DNA from: Roseomonas xinghualingensis
Lineage (GTDB): Bacteria; Pseudomonadota; Alphaproteobacteria; Acetobacterales; Acetobacteraceae
DNA length: 64,000 nucleotides
Assembly: GCF_025791835.1 (NCBI RefSeq)
Contig: NZ_JAOXLP010000012.1
Location: 1-64,000, forward strand
Direction: 5' to 3'
Positions within the stretch are counted from its first letter, which is position 1. Every line of letters starts with the position of its first letter. A program made the position numbers and the translations under genes. This document shows positions 8,917 to 17,328 of this stretch, in pieces. Under the pieces are notes generated by a model that ran no database searches, was not told the DNA's origin, and was given only the letters and a program-made list of their open reading frames with translations.

Positions 8917-10089
8917 TCAGGCGCCCGGCGGCACCAGGAAGTCCGGATCCGGCGCAACCCCGTCAGGCGTGATCGAAAAGCCTTCCGCCACCCCGCGCAA
9001 GGAGGCGAAGACCCCCGGCTCCGTCCCGGTCAGGAAGCTCTGCGCCGGCAGGGCCGCCAGGGCGGCGAAAAGGGCCTCCCGCCGCGCCGCATCCAGATGG
9101 GCGGCGATCTCATCCAGCAGCAGCAGGGGCGCGAAGCCCCTGGCGGCAGCGATCAACGCCGAATGCGCCAGCACGGTGGAGATGAGCAGCGCCTTCTGCT
9201 CCCCCGTGGAGCACAATTCCGCCGGCACGCCCTTGGGCAAGTGGGAAAGCTTCAGGTCGCAGCGATGCGGCCCGCCCAAGGCCATTCCAGCCGCCGCATC
9301 GCGCCCCCGGCGGGCGGCCAGGATCTCCCGCAGCCCATCCTCCACCTCCAGGGCGGAGCGGCTCTCCAGGGCCGCCGCGGTGTCGCATTCCAGGGCGCAG
9401 AGGGCGGCCGGGAAGGCGCCCGCCACTCCCTCGGCCAGGGTGCCATTCAGCCGGGCTATCAGGGAGCGCCGGGCAGCGGTCAGCGCCACCCCGTGGCGCG
9501 CCATGGCATCCTCCAGCCCATCCAGCCAGCGCGGCTCCGGGCGGCCGCCATCGCGACTCTCCGCCAGCAGCCGGTTGCGCTGGGTCATGGCATTTTCATA
9601 GGCCGAGACCTCCCGCGCGTGGTTCGGGTCCAGCGCCCAGACCAGACGATCGAGGAAGCGGCGACGGCCGGAGGCGGCCTCGGTGAACAGCCGGTCCATC
9701 TGCGGCGTCAGCCAAACCGCCGCTACCATCCGTCCCAACTCCGCCTGGGACTTCACCGGATTGCCGTCCAGCCGGAAGGCGCGCTTGTCCGAAGGCCCGT
9801 CATGAACGGTGCCGGTGCCCAGATCGAAAACGCCCTCTGGCCCCTCAAAGCGCCCGGACACGGCCCAGGGCAGCGCCTCCTCGCCCAGATGGCGGCCGAG
9901 ATCGGCGATCCGCGCGCCCCTCAATCCCCGCCCGGGGCCAAGGAGGCTGATCGCCTCCAGGAGGTTCGTCTTGCCCGACCCATTCTCCCCCGCGATCACG
10001 ACGATCCCGGCCGAGAACCGCAGGGCGGCCCGCGCATGGTTGCGGAAATCCTGCAGTTGCAGGCGCGTCAGGCGAAGGGAGGGAGTCAC
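8917..10089 (-). CDS. recF: DNA replication and repair protein RecF
   Basis: The protein has 390 residues. RecF is an SMC-like ATPase that helps load RecA at ssDNA gaps with RecO and RecR. The N-terminus reads LRLTRLQLQDFRNHARAAL, then Walker A GENGSGKTNLLEAI at about residue 35. The ABC signature-like CSTGEQKALLIS and Walker B PLLLLDEIAAHLD lie near residues 300-330. The start is the GTG at 10089, just before the conserved N-terminal strand; the upstream in-frame ATG at 10182 would add an Arg/Trp-rich extension unlike the family. It lies 144 bases downstream of dnaN. Confidence 0.95.
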   Translation of the reverse strand: MTPSLRLTRLQLQDFRNHARAALRFSAGIVVIAGENGSGKTNLLEAISLLGPGRGLRGARIADLGRHLGEEALPWAVSGRFEGPEGVFDLGTGTVHDGPSDKRAFRLDGNPVKSQAELGRMVAAVWLTPQMDRLFTEAASGRRRFLDRLVWALDPNHAREVSAYENAMTQRNRLLAESRDGGRPEPRWLDGLEDAMARHGVALTAARRSLIARLNGTLAEGVAGAFPAALCALECDTAAALESRSALEVEDGLREILAARRGRDAAAGMALGGPHRCDLKLSHLPKGVPAELCSTGEQKALLISTVLAHSALIAAARGFAPLLLLDEIAAHLDAARREALFAALAALPAQSFLTGTEPGVFASLRGVAEGFSITPDGVAPDPDFLVPPGA

Positions 10090-10233
10090 CAGGGGACAAA
10101 GCCAGCGAAAGGGGTCACGCCAGCCACGCCGCCAGCGGGGGCGCCGGGCAAGGGGAGCGGCCTCGCCCCTGCCCTCCAGCAACCCATGCCATCCCAGATG
10201 GCGCCGCTGGGCGCCCCATCAAGCGCGATGCGG

Positions 10234-11361
10234 TCAGACCCGCATCGGCATCAGGACATAGAGCGCCTCGGGCTTGGCGGCGTCCTGCACGATGGTCGGG
10301 GCGGAGCCATCGGCGAAGCGGAACTCCAGCTGGCCATCCACCTGATCGGTGATGTCCTTCAGGTAGCGCGCCTGGAAGCCGATCTCGAGCGGCGGGGCGT
10401 CATAGGCCACCGTATCGTCATCCAGCTCCTCCTGTGCCTGACCCTGGTCCGGGGAGGCGGCGGTGAGGAGAAGGCGGTTCTTCTCCAGCGAGAGCTTCAC
10501 CGGGCGCGAACGCTCGCTGCTGATGGCCGCCACGCGGTCCACGGCTGCGGCGAAGGCGGCCTTGTCCACGGACAGGACGCGATCATTGCCCTTCGGGATA
10601 ACCCGCTCGTAATCGGGGAAGGTGCCATCGATCAGCTTGCTGGTGAGGGTGACGGTGCCGAGCTTCACCTGCAGCTTCGTGTCCGAGAGCCGCATCTCGA
10701 TCTCGTCCCCGGCTTCCTCGGCCAGCTTGCGCAGCTCGGTCACGGTCTTGCGGGGAATGATCACGCCCGGCATGCCGGCCGCCCCCTCGGGCAGCGGCTC
10801 CTCCACGCGGGCCAGGCGATGGCCATCCGTGGCCACGGCGCGCAGTACCGCGGTGCCGCCGACCTCCGTCGCATGAAGATAGATGCCGTTGAGGTAGTAG
10901 CGCGTCTCCTCGGTGGAGATGGCGAAGCGGGTGCGATCCACCAGCTCGCGCAGCATCCCGGCGGTGACGGTGAACTTATGCGGCAGCTTGCCCTCGGTCA
11001 TGGAGGGGAAGTCCTCCACGGGCAGCACCATCAGGCTGGTGTTGTAGCGCCCGGCGCGCAGCGCCAGCGGGGCGTCGCCGCCCTTGTGGTCCAGCTCGAC
11101 CTTCGCGCCCTCGGGCAGCTTCCGGACAATCTCGAACAAGGTCGCGGCCGGGGCGGTGCAGCGGCCTTCGCGCGCCACCTCCACGCCGGAGACCTCCTCG
11201 ACGATCGCGATCTCCATGTCGGTCGCGGTCAGGCGCAGCCCGGCCGATCCGGCATCCAGCAGCACATTGGCCAGGATGGGGATGGTGTTCCGCCGCTCCA
11301 CCACGCTCTGGACATGGGCGAGGGCCTTCAGGAGCACCGCCCGGTCCACCGTGAACTTCAT
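10234..11361 (-). CDS. dnaN: DNA polymerase III beta sliding clamp
   Basis: The protein has 375 residues, the family length. It forms the ring-shaped dimer that tethers polymerase III to DNA. The N-terminus is MKFTVDRAVLLKALAHVQSV, followed by VERRNTIPILANVLL, the usual start of domain 1. Domain 2 begins TVTAGMLRELVDRTRFAIS and domain 3 contains DGTFPDYERVIPKGND. The C-terminal ALYVLMPMRV matches the MPMR(L/V) ending that forms part of the client-binding pocket. The ATG at 11361 is preferred to an ATG nine bases upstream because the protein then starts at the conserved Met-Lys-Phe. It lies 98 bases downstream of dnaA. Confidence 0.97.
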   Translation of the reverse strand: MKFTVDRAVLLKALAHVQSVVERRNTIPILANVLLDAGSAGLRLTATDMEIAIVEEVSGVEVAREGRCTAPAATLFEIVRKLPEGAKVELDHKGGDAPLALRAGRYNTSLMVLPVEDFPSMTEGKLPHKFTVTAGMLRELVDRTRFAISTEETRYYLNGIYLHATEVGGTAVLRAVATDGHRLARVEEPLPEGAAGMPGVIIPRKTVTELRKLAEEAGDEIEMRLSDTKLQVKLGTVTLTSKLIDGTFPDYERVIPKGNDRVLSVDKAAFAAAVDRVAAISSERSRPVKLSLEKNRLLLTAASPDQGQAQEELDDDTVAYDAPPLEIGFQARYLKDITDQVDGQLEFRFADGSAPTIVQDAAKPEALYVLMPMRV

Positions 11362-11459
11362 CGCCGCCATCCCCGCAACGCTGTGGAGGGCAAAAAGCCC
11401 TCGGAAGAACCTCGTATCATTAGGAAAACTCGGCGTGAAGCCTAGGACGGATCAGGCCC

Positions 11460-12932
11460 TCAGGTCTCCAGCATGCGCCGGAGCAGCTCCACATCCTCGG
11501 CGAAGCCGGCATCCGCCTGCATCAGCTCCGCAACCCGGGAGACCGCATGCATCACGGTGGTGTGGTCACGGTTGCCGAAGCGCCGCCCGATCTCGGGCAG
11601 GGAGCGGGAGGTGAGCTGCTTGGAGAGGTACATGGCCACCTGCCGCGGCCGGGCCACGTTCCGCGCCCGGCGGGCCGAGGACATATCCGTCAGGCGGATA
11701 TTGTAGTGCTCGGCGACCCGCTTCTGGATCTCCTCGATCGTCACCCGGCGGTCATGGGCCCGCAGGATGTCGTGCAGCACCTCCTGGCAGGATTCCAGCG
11801 TCACCGGCCGCCCGAACAGGTTGGCATGGGCGATCAGGCGGTTCAGCGCCCCCTCCAGCTCGCGGACATTGGAGGTGATCTTGTGCGCCAGGAACTCCAG
11901 CACCCGCGCCGGCACATCCACCCCGGCCGAGGCCGCCTTGGACTCCAGGATCGAGATGCGCAGCTCGTAGGTGGTGGCGTGGATATCGGCCACCATGCCG
12001 CAGCCCAGCCGGGTCCGCAGCCGGTCCTCCAGCCCCGCCAGGTCGCTCGGCGGCTTGTCGGAGGAAACGACGATCTGCTTGCCCTGGTCCACCAGCGCGT
12101 TGAAGGTGTGGAAGAACTCCTCCTGCGTGTTGTCCTTGCCGATCAGGAACTGCAGGTCGTCGATCATCAGCACATCGACGGAACGGAGGCTCTCCTTGAA
12201 CTCCATCGTGGACTGCGAACGCAGCGCTGCGATGAAGCGGTACATGAACTTCTCGGCGCTCATATAGGCCACCGAACGTCCAGCCCCGCCGGTTTTCGGA
12301 TCCCGGATGGCCCAGGCGATGGCATGCATCAGATGCGTCTTGCCCAGACCCACCCCGCCATAGAGGAAGAGCGGGTTGAAGCCCGGCGAATTCGGCTTTT
12401 CGGCCACACGGCGGGCGCAGGCATGGGCAAACTCATTCGGCTTGCCAACAATGAAACTGTCGAAGGTGAAACGCGGGTCCAGCGGCGCGGCCCACTCGCC
12501 ACGCAGATCAGCCTTGGGCGCCTCAGCACGAATCTCCCCGGCCACGCGGCCCGGCGAAAGCGACTCGGCCGCCTCGGCACCCTCCGGTGCAACAGAGGCC
12601 TCGGCCACAGCCTCGCGCGGCCCGGCGGAGGGCGCCACGCGGATATCCACCCGGCGCACGCCGACCCCTTCGGCCTGCCACAGCGCCCTCAACCTGTCCC
12701 CATATTGGCCACGCAGCCAATCGCGCAGGAAGCGCGTGGGAACATGCACCACCGCTTCCTCGCCCTCCACACCGGCCAGCGCCAGCTGGCGCAACCAGGT
12801 GCGGTACTCGGCCTCACCCACTTCCTCGCGCAGACGGCCACGAATGCGCGCCCAGGCCGCATCCATCCGCGCGTCCTGGGCGAAATCTGCCGTCGGAGCT
12901 GCGGACGCGGCATTGGCGTGCTGTTCCGGCAT
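11460..12932 (-). CDS. dnaA: chromosomal replication initiator DnaA
   Basis: The protein has 490 residues and initiates replication by binding DnaA boxes at oriC. Domain I (WARIRGRLREEVGEAEYRTW) is followed by a variable linker rich in Ala and Glu. Domain III, the AAA+ module, starts at LDPRFTFDSFIVGKPNEFAH, has Walker A GGVGLGKTHLMHAI and Walker B VLMIDDLQFL. Domain IV has the DNA-binding signature RNVARPRQVAMYLSKQLT and NRDHTTVMHAVSRV. The start at 12932 precedes a short Ala-rich leader and domain I. The gene order with dnaN, recF and gyrB downstream is the classic replication cluster. Confidence 0.97.
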   Translation of the reverse strand: MPEQHANAASAAPTADFAQDARMDAAWARIRGRLREEVGEAEYRTWLRQLALAGVEGEEAVVHVPTRFLRDWLRGQYGDRLRALWQAEGVGVRRVDIRVAPSAGPREAVAEASVAPEGAEAAESLSPGRVAGEIRAEAPKADLRGEWAAPLDPRFTFDSFIVGKPNEFAHACARRVAEKPNSPGFNPLFLYGGVGLGKTHLMHAIAWAIRDPKTGGAGRSVAYMSAEKFMYRFIAALRSQSTMEFKESLRSVDVLMIDDLQFLIGKDNTQEEFFHTFNALVDQGKQIVVSSDKPPSDLAGLEDRLRTRLGCGMVADIHATTYELRISILESKAASAGVDVPARVLEFLAHKITSNVRELEGALNRLIAHANLFGRPVTLESCQEVLHDILRAHDRRVTIEEIQKRVAEHYNIRLTDMSSARRARNVARPRQVAMYLSKQLTSRSLPEIGRRFGNRDHTTVMHAVSRVAELMQADAGFAEDVELLRRMLET

Positions 12933-13132
12933 GCGATCCACCCCTGAGCCCCCACCCCGCCCGGCGTCACCGCCCCGGCGGGCTCTGCATGTCAAAGCGT
13001 AACTTGCGGCCCCGAGTGCAGCAAACGCCAAACACGTTCACGGCAGGCAGGCACGCACACAAAGAAACGCGCCACGGCGCACAGGCACCGTGACGCGCTC
13101 GCATCACGAGTTTACTTTAGAATGACTCACCG

Positions 13133-13155
13133 GAGGGCGCCAAAGCGGCGCCCTC
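13133..13155 (-). terminator. hairpin downstream of rpsT
   Basis: A perfect 9-bp stem (GAGGGCGCC/GGCGCCCTC) with a five-base loop starts seven bases after the rpsT stop, read on the minus strand. The T-run after it is weak, so it may act as a partial terminator or a 3' stabiliser between rpsT and dnaA. Confidence 0.6.
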
Positions 13156-13161
13156 GACAGA

Positions 13162-13434
13162 TCAGGCGGCTGCGCCGATCGCCTTGATCCGGGCGGTCAG
13201 GCGCGAAAGCTTGCGCGCCACGGTGTTGTCATGCGTCACGCCCTTGTCGGCGGCGCGCTGCAGCTCGGGCTGGGCCAGGCGGAACGCCTCCTGGGCCTTC
13301 GCCTTGTCGCCGCCGGAGATCGCCTCCTCGACAGCGCGCAGGAAGGTACGGACGCGCGAGCGGCGGGCGCGGTTGCGCTCGAGGCGCTTCTCGTTCTGCC
13401 GGATGCGCTTACGCGCGGAAGCGGTGTTCGCCAT
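13162..13434 (-). CDS. rpsT: 30S ribosomal protein S20
   Basis: The protein has 90 residues. It binds 16S rRNA in the body of the small subunit. The N-terminus [20 protein letters not shown] followed by [13 protein letters not shown] is the standard S20 opening. The C-terminal half ends with the conserved [20 protein letters not shown] segment. The whole protein is basic and helical. rpsT immediately upstream of dnaA is a familiar alphaproteobacterial arrangement. A hairpin follows the stop codon. Confidence 0.96.
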   Translation of the reverse strand: MANTASARKRIRQNEKRLERNRARRSRVRTFLRAVEEAISGGDKAKAQEAFRLAQPELQRAADKGVTHDNTVARKLSRLTARIKAIGAAA

Positions 13435-13508
13435 GGGCCTTGAGGATACCAGTCGAAATGTTCACGGGACGCGCACCACCTGGGGGCGGTCGCGATGAGG
13501 GGGGCGTT

Positions 13509-13517
13509 CTATCCACA
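13509..13517 (+). promoter_or_regulatory. DnaA-box-like 9-mer
   Basis: The 9-mer CTATCCACA differs by one base from the DnaA-box consensus TTATCCACA. It lies between rpsT and the enoyl-CoA hydratase gene, next to a C-run. It is a single site, so it does not define an origin by itself. Confidence 0.3.
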
Positions 13518-13555
13518 GCCCCCCCCCTGAGTCAAGGAAAGGAGTCGCTGCCTAC

Positions 13556-14335
13556 TCAGGCGTTGCGAAAAGCCGGCTTCCGCTTCTCCGCGAAGGCGGC
13601 CATCCCCTCCTTCTGGTCCTCCGTGGCGAAGAGGCTGTGGAAAAGCCGCCGCTCCAGCCGCACCCCCTCGCGGAGCGACAGCTCATGGGCGGCGTTCACC
13701 GCCTCCTTGGCCATGGCGACCGAGGGCTGTGAGTAGGAGGCGATCACCTCGCCCATCTTCACCGCCTCATCCACCAGGCTCTCCACCGGCACGATGCGGG
13801 TGACCAGGTTGGAACGCTCCGCCTCGGCCGCATCCATCATCCGGCCGGTCAGGATCAGGTCCATGGCCTTGGACTTGCCCACCGCCCGGGTCAGCCGCTG
13901 CGAGCCGCCGGCACCGGGAATGATGCCCAGCTTGATCTCTGGCTGGCCGAATTTCGCATTCTCCGCCGCGAGGATGATGTCGCACATCATGGCCAGCTCG
14001 CACCCGCCACCGAGGGCGAATCCGGCCACAGCCGCGATCACCGGCTTCTTGATGGTGAGAACCGTCTCCCACTTGTTGCCGATGAAGTCCTCGAAATGCA
14101 CCGCCGGATAGGTGCGGTCCTTCATCTCCTTGATGTCGGCGCCAGCGGCGAAGGCCTTCTCGCTGCCCGTCAGAACGATGGCGCCGATGGCCGAATCGGC
14201 ATCGAACGCCTTCAGGGCCTGACCCAACTCGGTCATGAGCTGATCGCAGAGCGCATTGAGGGCCGAAGGCCGATCGAGCGTGATCAGCCCCACCTTGCCG
14301 CGCGCCTCAACCTTGATCATTCCGTAATCGGCCAT
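13556..14335 (-). CDS. enoyl-CoA hydratase
   Basis: The protein has 259 residues and the crotonase fold. It would hydrate trans-2-enoyl-CoA to 3-hydroxyacyl-CoA in fatty-acid or aromatic-acid degradation. Key features are the oxyanion loop [11 protein letters not shown], the segment [13 protein letters not shown] containing the first catalytic Glu, and [20 protein letters not shown] with the second Glu. Both acids are present, so hydratase activity is favoured over other crotonase reactions. The ATG at 14335 has GGGAGG a few bases upstream. Resemblance is to the short-chain type (PaaF/EchA), but the chain-length preference cannot be read from sequence. Confidence 0.92.
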   Translation of the reverse strand: MADYGMIKVEARGKVGLITLDRPSALNALCDQLMTELGQALKAFDADSAIGAIVLTGSEKAFAAGADIKEMKDRTYPAVHFEDFIGNKWETVLTIKKPVIAAVAGFALGGGCELAMMCDIILAAENAKFGQPEIKLGIIPGAGGSQRLTRAVGKSKAMDLILTGRMMDAAEAERSNLVTRIVPVESLVDEAVKMGEVIASYSQPSVAMAKEAVNAAHELSLREGVRLERRLFHSLFATEDQKEGMAAFAEKRKPAFRNA

Positions 14336-14473
14336 ATTGCCCTCCCTTAAGAAGGCGCAGGCTGGGTCCGGTTGCCGGGACGGTCAACCTGGGCGGCTTC
14401 GGGACGCCCACCGAAGGCCGTGCCTCCTGGCGGACAGATCCGGGAAAGCAAAGCCTTCCCGGGGAAAGCATCC

Positions 14474-15418
14474 TCAGTCCGCTGTTACCCCAGCGCCCTT
14501 GGCCACCGGCCCCCACATGGCGTCCTGGCCCCGGATCGTCTCCGCCAACTCGGCCCGGGTAGAGCCAACGGCCTCGGCCCCCAGCTCCCGCAGCCGCGCC
14601 ACCACCGCCGGGTCGCGTGCCATGGCGATCATCGCCTCCTCCAGCCTGGCGGCCTGGGCCTCCGGCAGCCCGCGCGGGGCGACCAGCGCCAGCCAGGTTT
14701 CGGCCACGAAGCCCGGCACGCTCTCCGCCACCACCGGCACCTCGGGTGCCAGGGCGGAGCGCGTGGGGGAAGCAATGGCAATGGCCCGGGCCCGCCCGTC
14801 CCGCGCCGGCGGCAGGCCGGTCACGACCGTATCGGTGTAGAGGGCAATGGTGCCGTTCAGCAGGTCCGGCAGGGCCGGGCCGGTGCCGCGGTAATGCACG
14901 ATGGTGCATTGGCGCCGCAGTTCCCGCATCAGGAGGGAGACGGCCAGATGCTGCGTGGTTCCGGCCCCCGGCGTGCCGCAGGGCAACGGCCCCTTCTCAA
15001 GCGTGGCGCGCAGCGAGGCGATGTCGGTGATGCCGGAACGCGGCGCGGCCAGGAAAACCACGGGAATCGCGGCAAACCGGCTGATGGGGGTGAAATCCGC
15101 CAAGGGGTCGAAGGGCATGCTGCGATAGATGTGGCGGTTGATCACCAGCGGCCCGGCCGGCACGGCACCCAGCGTGTTGCCGTCCGGCGTGGCCTTGGCC
15201 ACCGCGTCCGTCGCGATGTTCCCACCGGCCCCCGTGCGGTTCTCCACCACCACGGTGCGGCCCAGGCGGGCGGCCAACCCCTCCCCCATGACGCGGGAGA
15301 GGAGATCGATGCCACCGCCCGGTGGAAAGCCGACGATCAGGCGGATGGGCGGCTGGGTCTGGGCAATGGCCTGCGGGGCAACAAGCAGGGCCAGCACCGC
15401 CAGGGCAATTCGCAACAT
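14474..15418 (-). CDS. Bug/TctC-family tripartite tricarboxylate receptor protein
   Basis: The protein has 314 residues with a signal peptide (MLRIALAVLALLVAPQAIAQ). It is a periplasmic binding protein of the Bug/TctC family, which captures small carboxylates. It shows the family markers IRLIVGFPPGGGIDLLSR and VVVENRTGAGGNIATDAVAK (ligand-closing region), then CGTPGAGTTQHLAV. The start at 15418 is chosen because GGAGG is eight bases upstream; the ATG two codons earlier would be too close. No TctA or TctB membrane subunit is nearby, as is common for the many orphan Bug proteins in this group. The ligand is unknown. Confidence 0.88.
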   Translation of the reverse strand: MLRIALAVLALLVAPQAIAQTQPPIRLIVGFPPGGGIDLLSRVMGEGLAARLGRTVVVENRTGAGGNIATDAVAKATPDGNTLGAVPAGPLVINRHIYRSMPFDPLADFTPISRFAAIPVVFLAAPRSGITDIASLRATLEKGPLPCGTPGAGTTQHLAVSLLMRELRRQCTIVHYRGTGPALPDLLNGTIALYTDTVVTGLPPARDGRARAIAIASPTRSALAPEVPVVAESVPGFVAETWLALVAPRGLPEAQAARLEEAMIAMARDPAVVARLRELGAEAVGSTRAELAETIRGQDAMWGPVAKGAGVTAD

Positions 15419-15485
15419 GGGCATTTCCTCCGGTTTTGATGGAGGGTTCCGCCTGCCGGCACGCCCGTCAATCGGCCAGACGGCC

Positions 15486-16196
15486 TCAGCGCGGCGCCAG
15501 CACCACCACTGCCTGCACCATGGCCGGCACCACCACATCCTCAGCCTGGGCGACCGGCGGCGCGGCAGCCCGGGCAGAGGCGGCCTGCATCATCATCGGG
15601 CGGGGCACCCCGACCTCGCTCGTCTCAAGCTGCACCTCCGCGATCCGCTCCACCTTCATGCCAAGCTGCTCGGCCACGCCCTCGGCCCGGCGGCGCAGCG
15701 CGTCGAGCGCCAGGGAGGCCGCCTCCTGCCGGGCTGCACGGGTAGCCTCACGGGTCAGTGCATAGTTGATGCCATTCACCGCCAGGCCACGCCCCTGCAG
15801 GGTCCAGACCAGTTCCAGCAGCTTCGCCGGATCGCCACTCCGCAGGGACAGGGACTGGCTCGCCACCCAGCGCACAGGGTCCTCCTGCCGGTAGGTACGG
15901 TAGCCACCCGTGGAAACGGTCACGCCAGGAACACCCCTCGCAGCCTCCAGCGCCGCCGTCATGGCCCGGTTCACTGAACTCTGGGCACCGGTGGCGGTGG
16001 CTTCACGCGCCTCGAACTGAAGCGTGGCCTGGATTTCGTCAGGCGCGCGGGTGACATCCGCCGTCTCGGACAGGCGCAACACTGTTCCCGGGCCAGGGTA
16101 GACCTGTGTCATGCTCTGCGCCGTGGCTGCCTCCGGCAGGGCCCAGGGCGCCAGAAGGCACAGGGCCAGCATGGCGTTCCTTGCAGTGCTTCGCAT
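15486..16196 (-). CDS. SIMPL-domain (DUF541) exported protein
   Basis: The protein has 236 residues with a Sec signal peptide ending near PEAATAQS. The mature protein fits the SIMPL/DUF541 family: VLRLSETADVTRAPDEIQAT, then LQFEAREATATGAQSSVNRA, a central TVSTGGYRTYRQ segment and a helical GINYALTREATRAARQEA region. These periplasmic or outer-membrane proteins (relatives of E. coli YggE) are linked to oxidative-stress tolerance, but their biochemical role is not firmly established. A Met-rich patch (PRPMMMQA) and an Ala/Val-rich tail follow. It is on the same strand as the TctC-like gene, 67 bases upstream of it. Confidence 0.8.
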   Translation of the reverse strand: MRSTARNAMLALCLLAPWALPEAATAQSMTQVYPGPGTVLRLSETADVTRAPDEIQATLQFEAREATATGAQSSVNRAMTAALEAARGVPGVTVSTGGYRTYRQEDPVRWVASQSLSLRSGDPAKLLELVWTLQGRGLAVNGINYALTREATRAARQEAASLALDALRRRAEGVAEQLGMKVERIAEVQLETSEVGVPRPMMMQAASARAAAPPVAQAEDVVVPAMVQAVVVLAPR

Positions 16197-16321
16197 GAAA
16201 CATCGTCCTCTTACGAAATCAGTCTTTCAGATACGAAAATGGCTTTCCAGCATCGGGAAGCCGGCGCCATGCTGCAGCAAGCCAAGCAAGCCCAACCAAG
16301 CAAGATAAGGAGGATGCGTCC

Positions 16322-17311
16322 ATGCCCCTCGCCCGTCGCGCGTTGCTCTCCGCGCTCCCGCTGCCTTTCCTCGGCCGCGCCGCCGTGGCGCAGGAGCGTC
16401 CCTGGCGCCCCTCGGCTCCGGTGAAGATCATCGTGCCAGCGGCGCCCGGCGGCACCACGGATATCATGGGCCGTTTCCTGGCCTCCCACCTGCAGGCGCG
16501 CTGGGGCGCCCAGGCCGTGGTGGAGAACCGTTCCGGCGGCGGCGGCATCATCGGCACACAGGAAGTGGCGCGGGCCGCACCGGATGGGCTGACCCTCCTT
16601 TCCGGCAATATCGGCCCGCAGGCGATCGCCTACTCCCTGTTCCGCAACCTTCCCTACAAGCCGGAGAATCTGCAGCCAGTCAGCAACATGATCCGCGGGC
16701 CGAATGTGCTGGTGGTGCATCCCTCCATCCCGGCGAAGAACGTGGCCGAGCTGGTGGCGCATCTGAAGGCCAATCCCGGCAAGCTCTCCTATGGCTCCCC
16801 TGGCGTGGGGCAAAGCCCGCATCTCTCGGCCGTCTGGTTCTGCCAGATGGCAGGGGTGGAGGCGATCCACGTCCCCTTCCGCGGCGCCGGCCCGGCGATG
16901 ATGGAGCTGGTGGCGGGCAACATCCACTTCATGTTCGACAACCTGACCACCGCCATCGAGCAGATCCGCGCCGGCCGCGTGCGCGCCCTCGCCGTCACCA
17001 GCGCGGACAGGAACTCGCAGCTTCCGGATCTGCCGCCCGTGCGGGAAACGATGCCGAGCCTGGCCGAATACGATGTCTCCACCTGGTTCGGCATGTTCCT
17101 GCCGGCCAAGACGCCCGCGCCGATCCTGCAGGCCTACAACACGGAGATCCGCGCGCTGGTGGATGATCCGGCCAGCAAGGCGCGCTTCACCCAGATGGGC
17201 GGCGTGCCCGCCGCCTCGGATGTCGCGACATTCGAGGCCTTCGTGGCGGCGGAGACCAAGAAATGGGGCGAGGTCATCCGGCGGGAGGGCCTGCAGCTCG
17301 ATGTAAGCTGA
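16322..17311 (+). CDS. Bug/TctC-family tripartite tricarboxylate receptor protein
   Basis: The protein has 329 residues. AAGGAGGA lies upstream of the start. The leader MPLARRALLSALPLPFLGRA has a twin-arginine-like RR followed by a hydrophobic run and an AVAQ cleavage site. Family signatures are VKIIVPAAPGGTTDIMGRFL, VVENRSGGGGIIGTQEVARA and YGSPGVGQSPHLS. It is the second orphan Bug receptor in the window; it is divergent from the SIMPL gene and convergent with the ThDP enzyme gene. No cognate TctAB permease is adjacent. Confidence 0.9.
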   Translation: MPLARRALLSALPLPFLGRAAVAQERPWRPSAPVKIIVPAAPGGTTDIMGRFLASHLQARWGAQAVVENRSGGGGIIGTQEVARAAPDGLTLLSGNIGPQAIAYSLFRNLPYKPENLQPVSNMIRGPNVLVVHPSIPAKNVAELVAHLKANPGKLSYGSPGVGQSPHLSAVWFCQMAGVEAIHVPFRGAGPAMMELVAGNIHFMFDNLTTAIEQIRAGRVRALAVTSADRNSQLPDLPPVRETMPSLAEYDVSTWFGMFLPAKTPAPILQAYNTEIRALVDDPASKARFTQMGGVPAASDVATFEAFVAAETKKWGEVIRREGLQLDVS

Positions 17312-17328
17312 TCCCCCCGGGGCGGCGG

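Noticed and set aside
12933..13161. Replication origin upstream of dnaA
   Set aside because: No cluster of DnaA boxes or AT-rich unwinding region is visible between rpsT and dnaA; only one near-match lies at 13509-13517.
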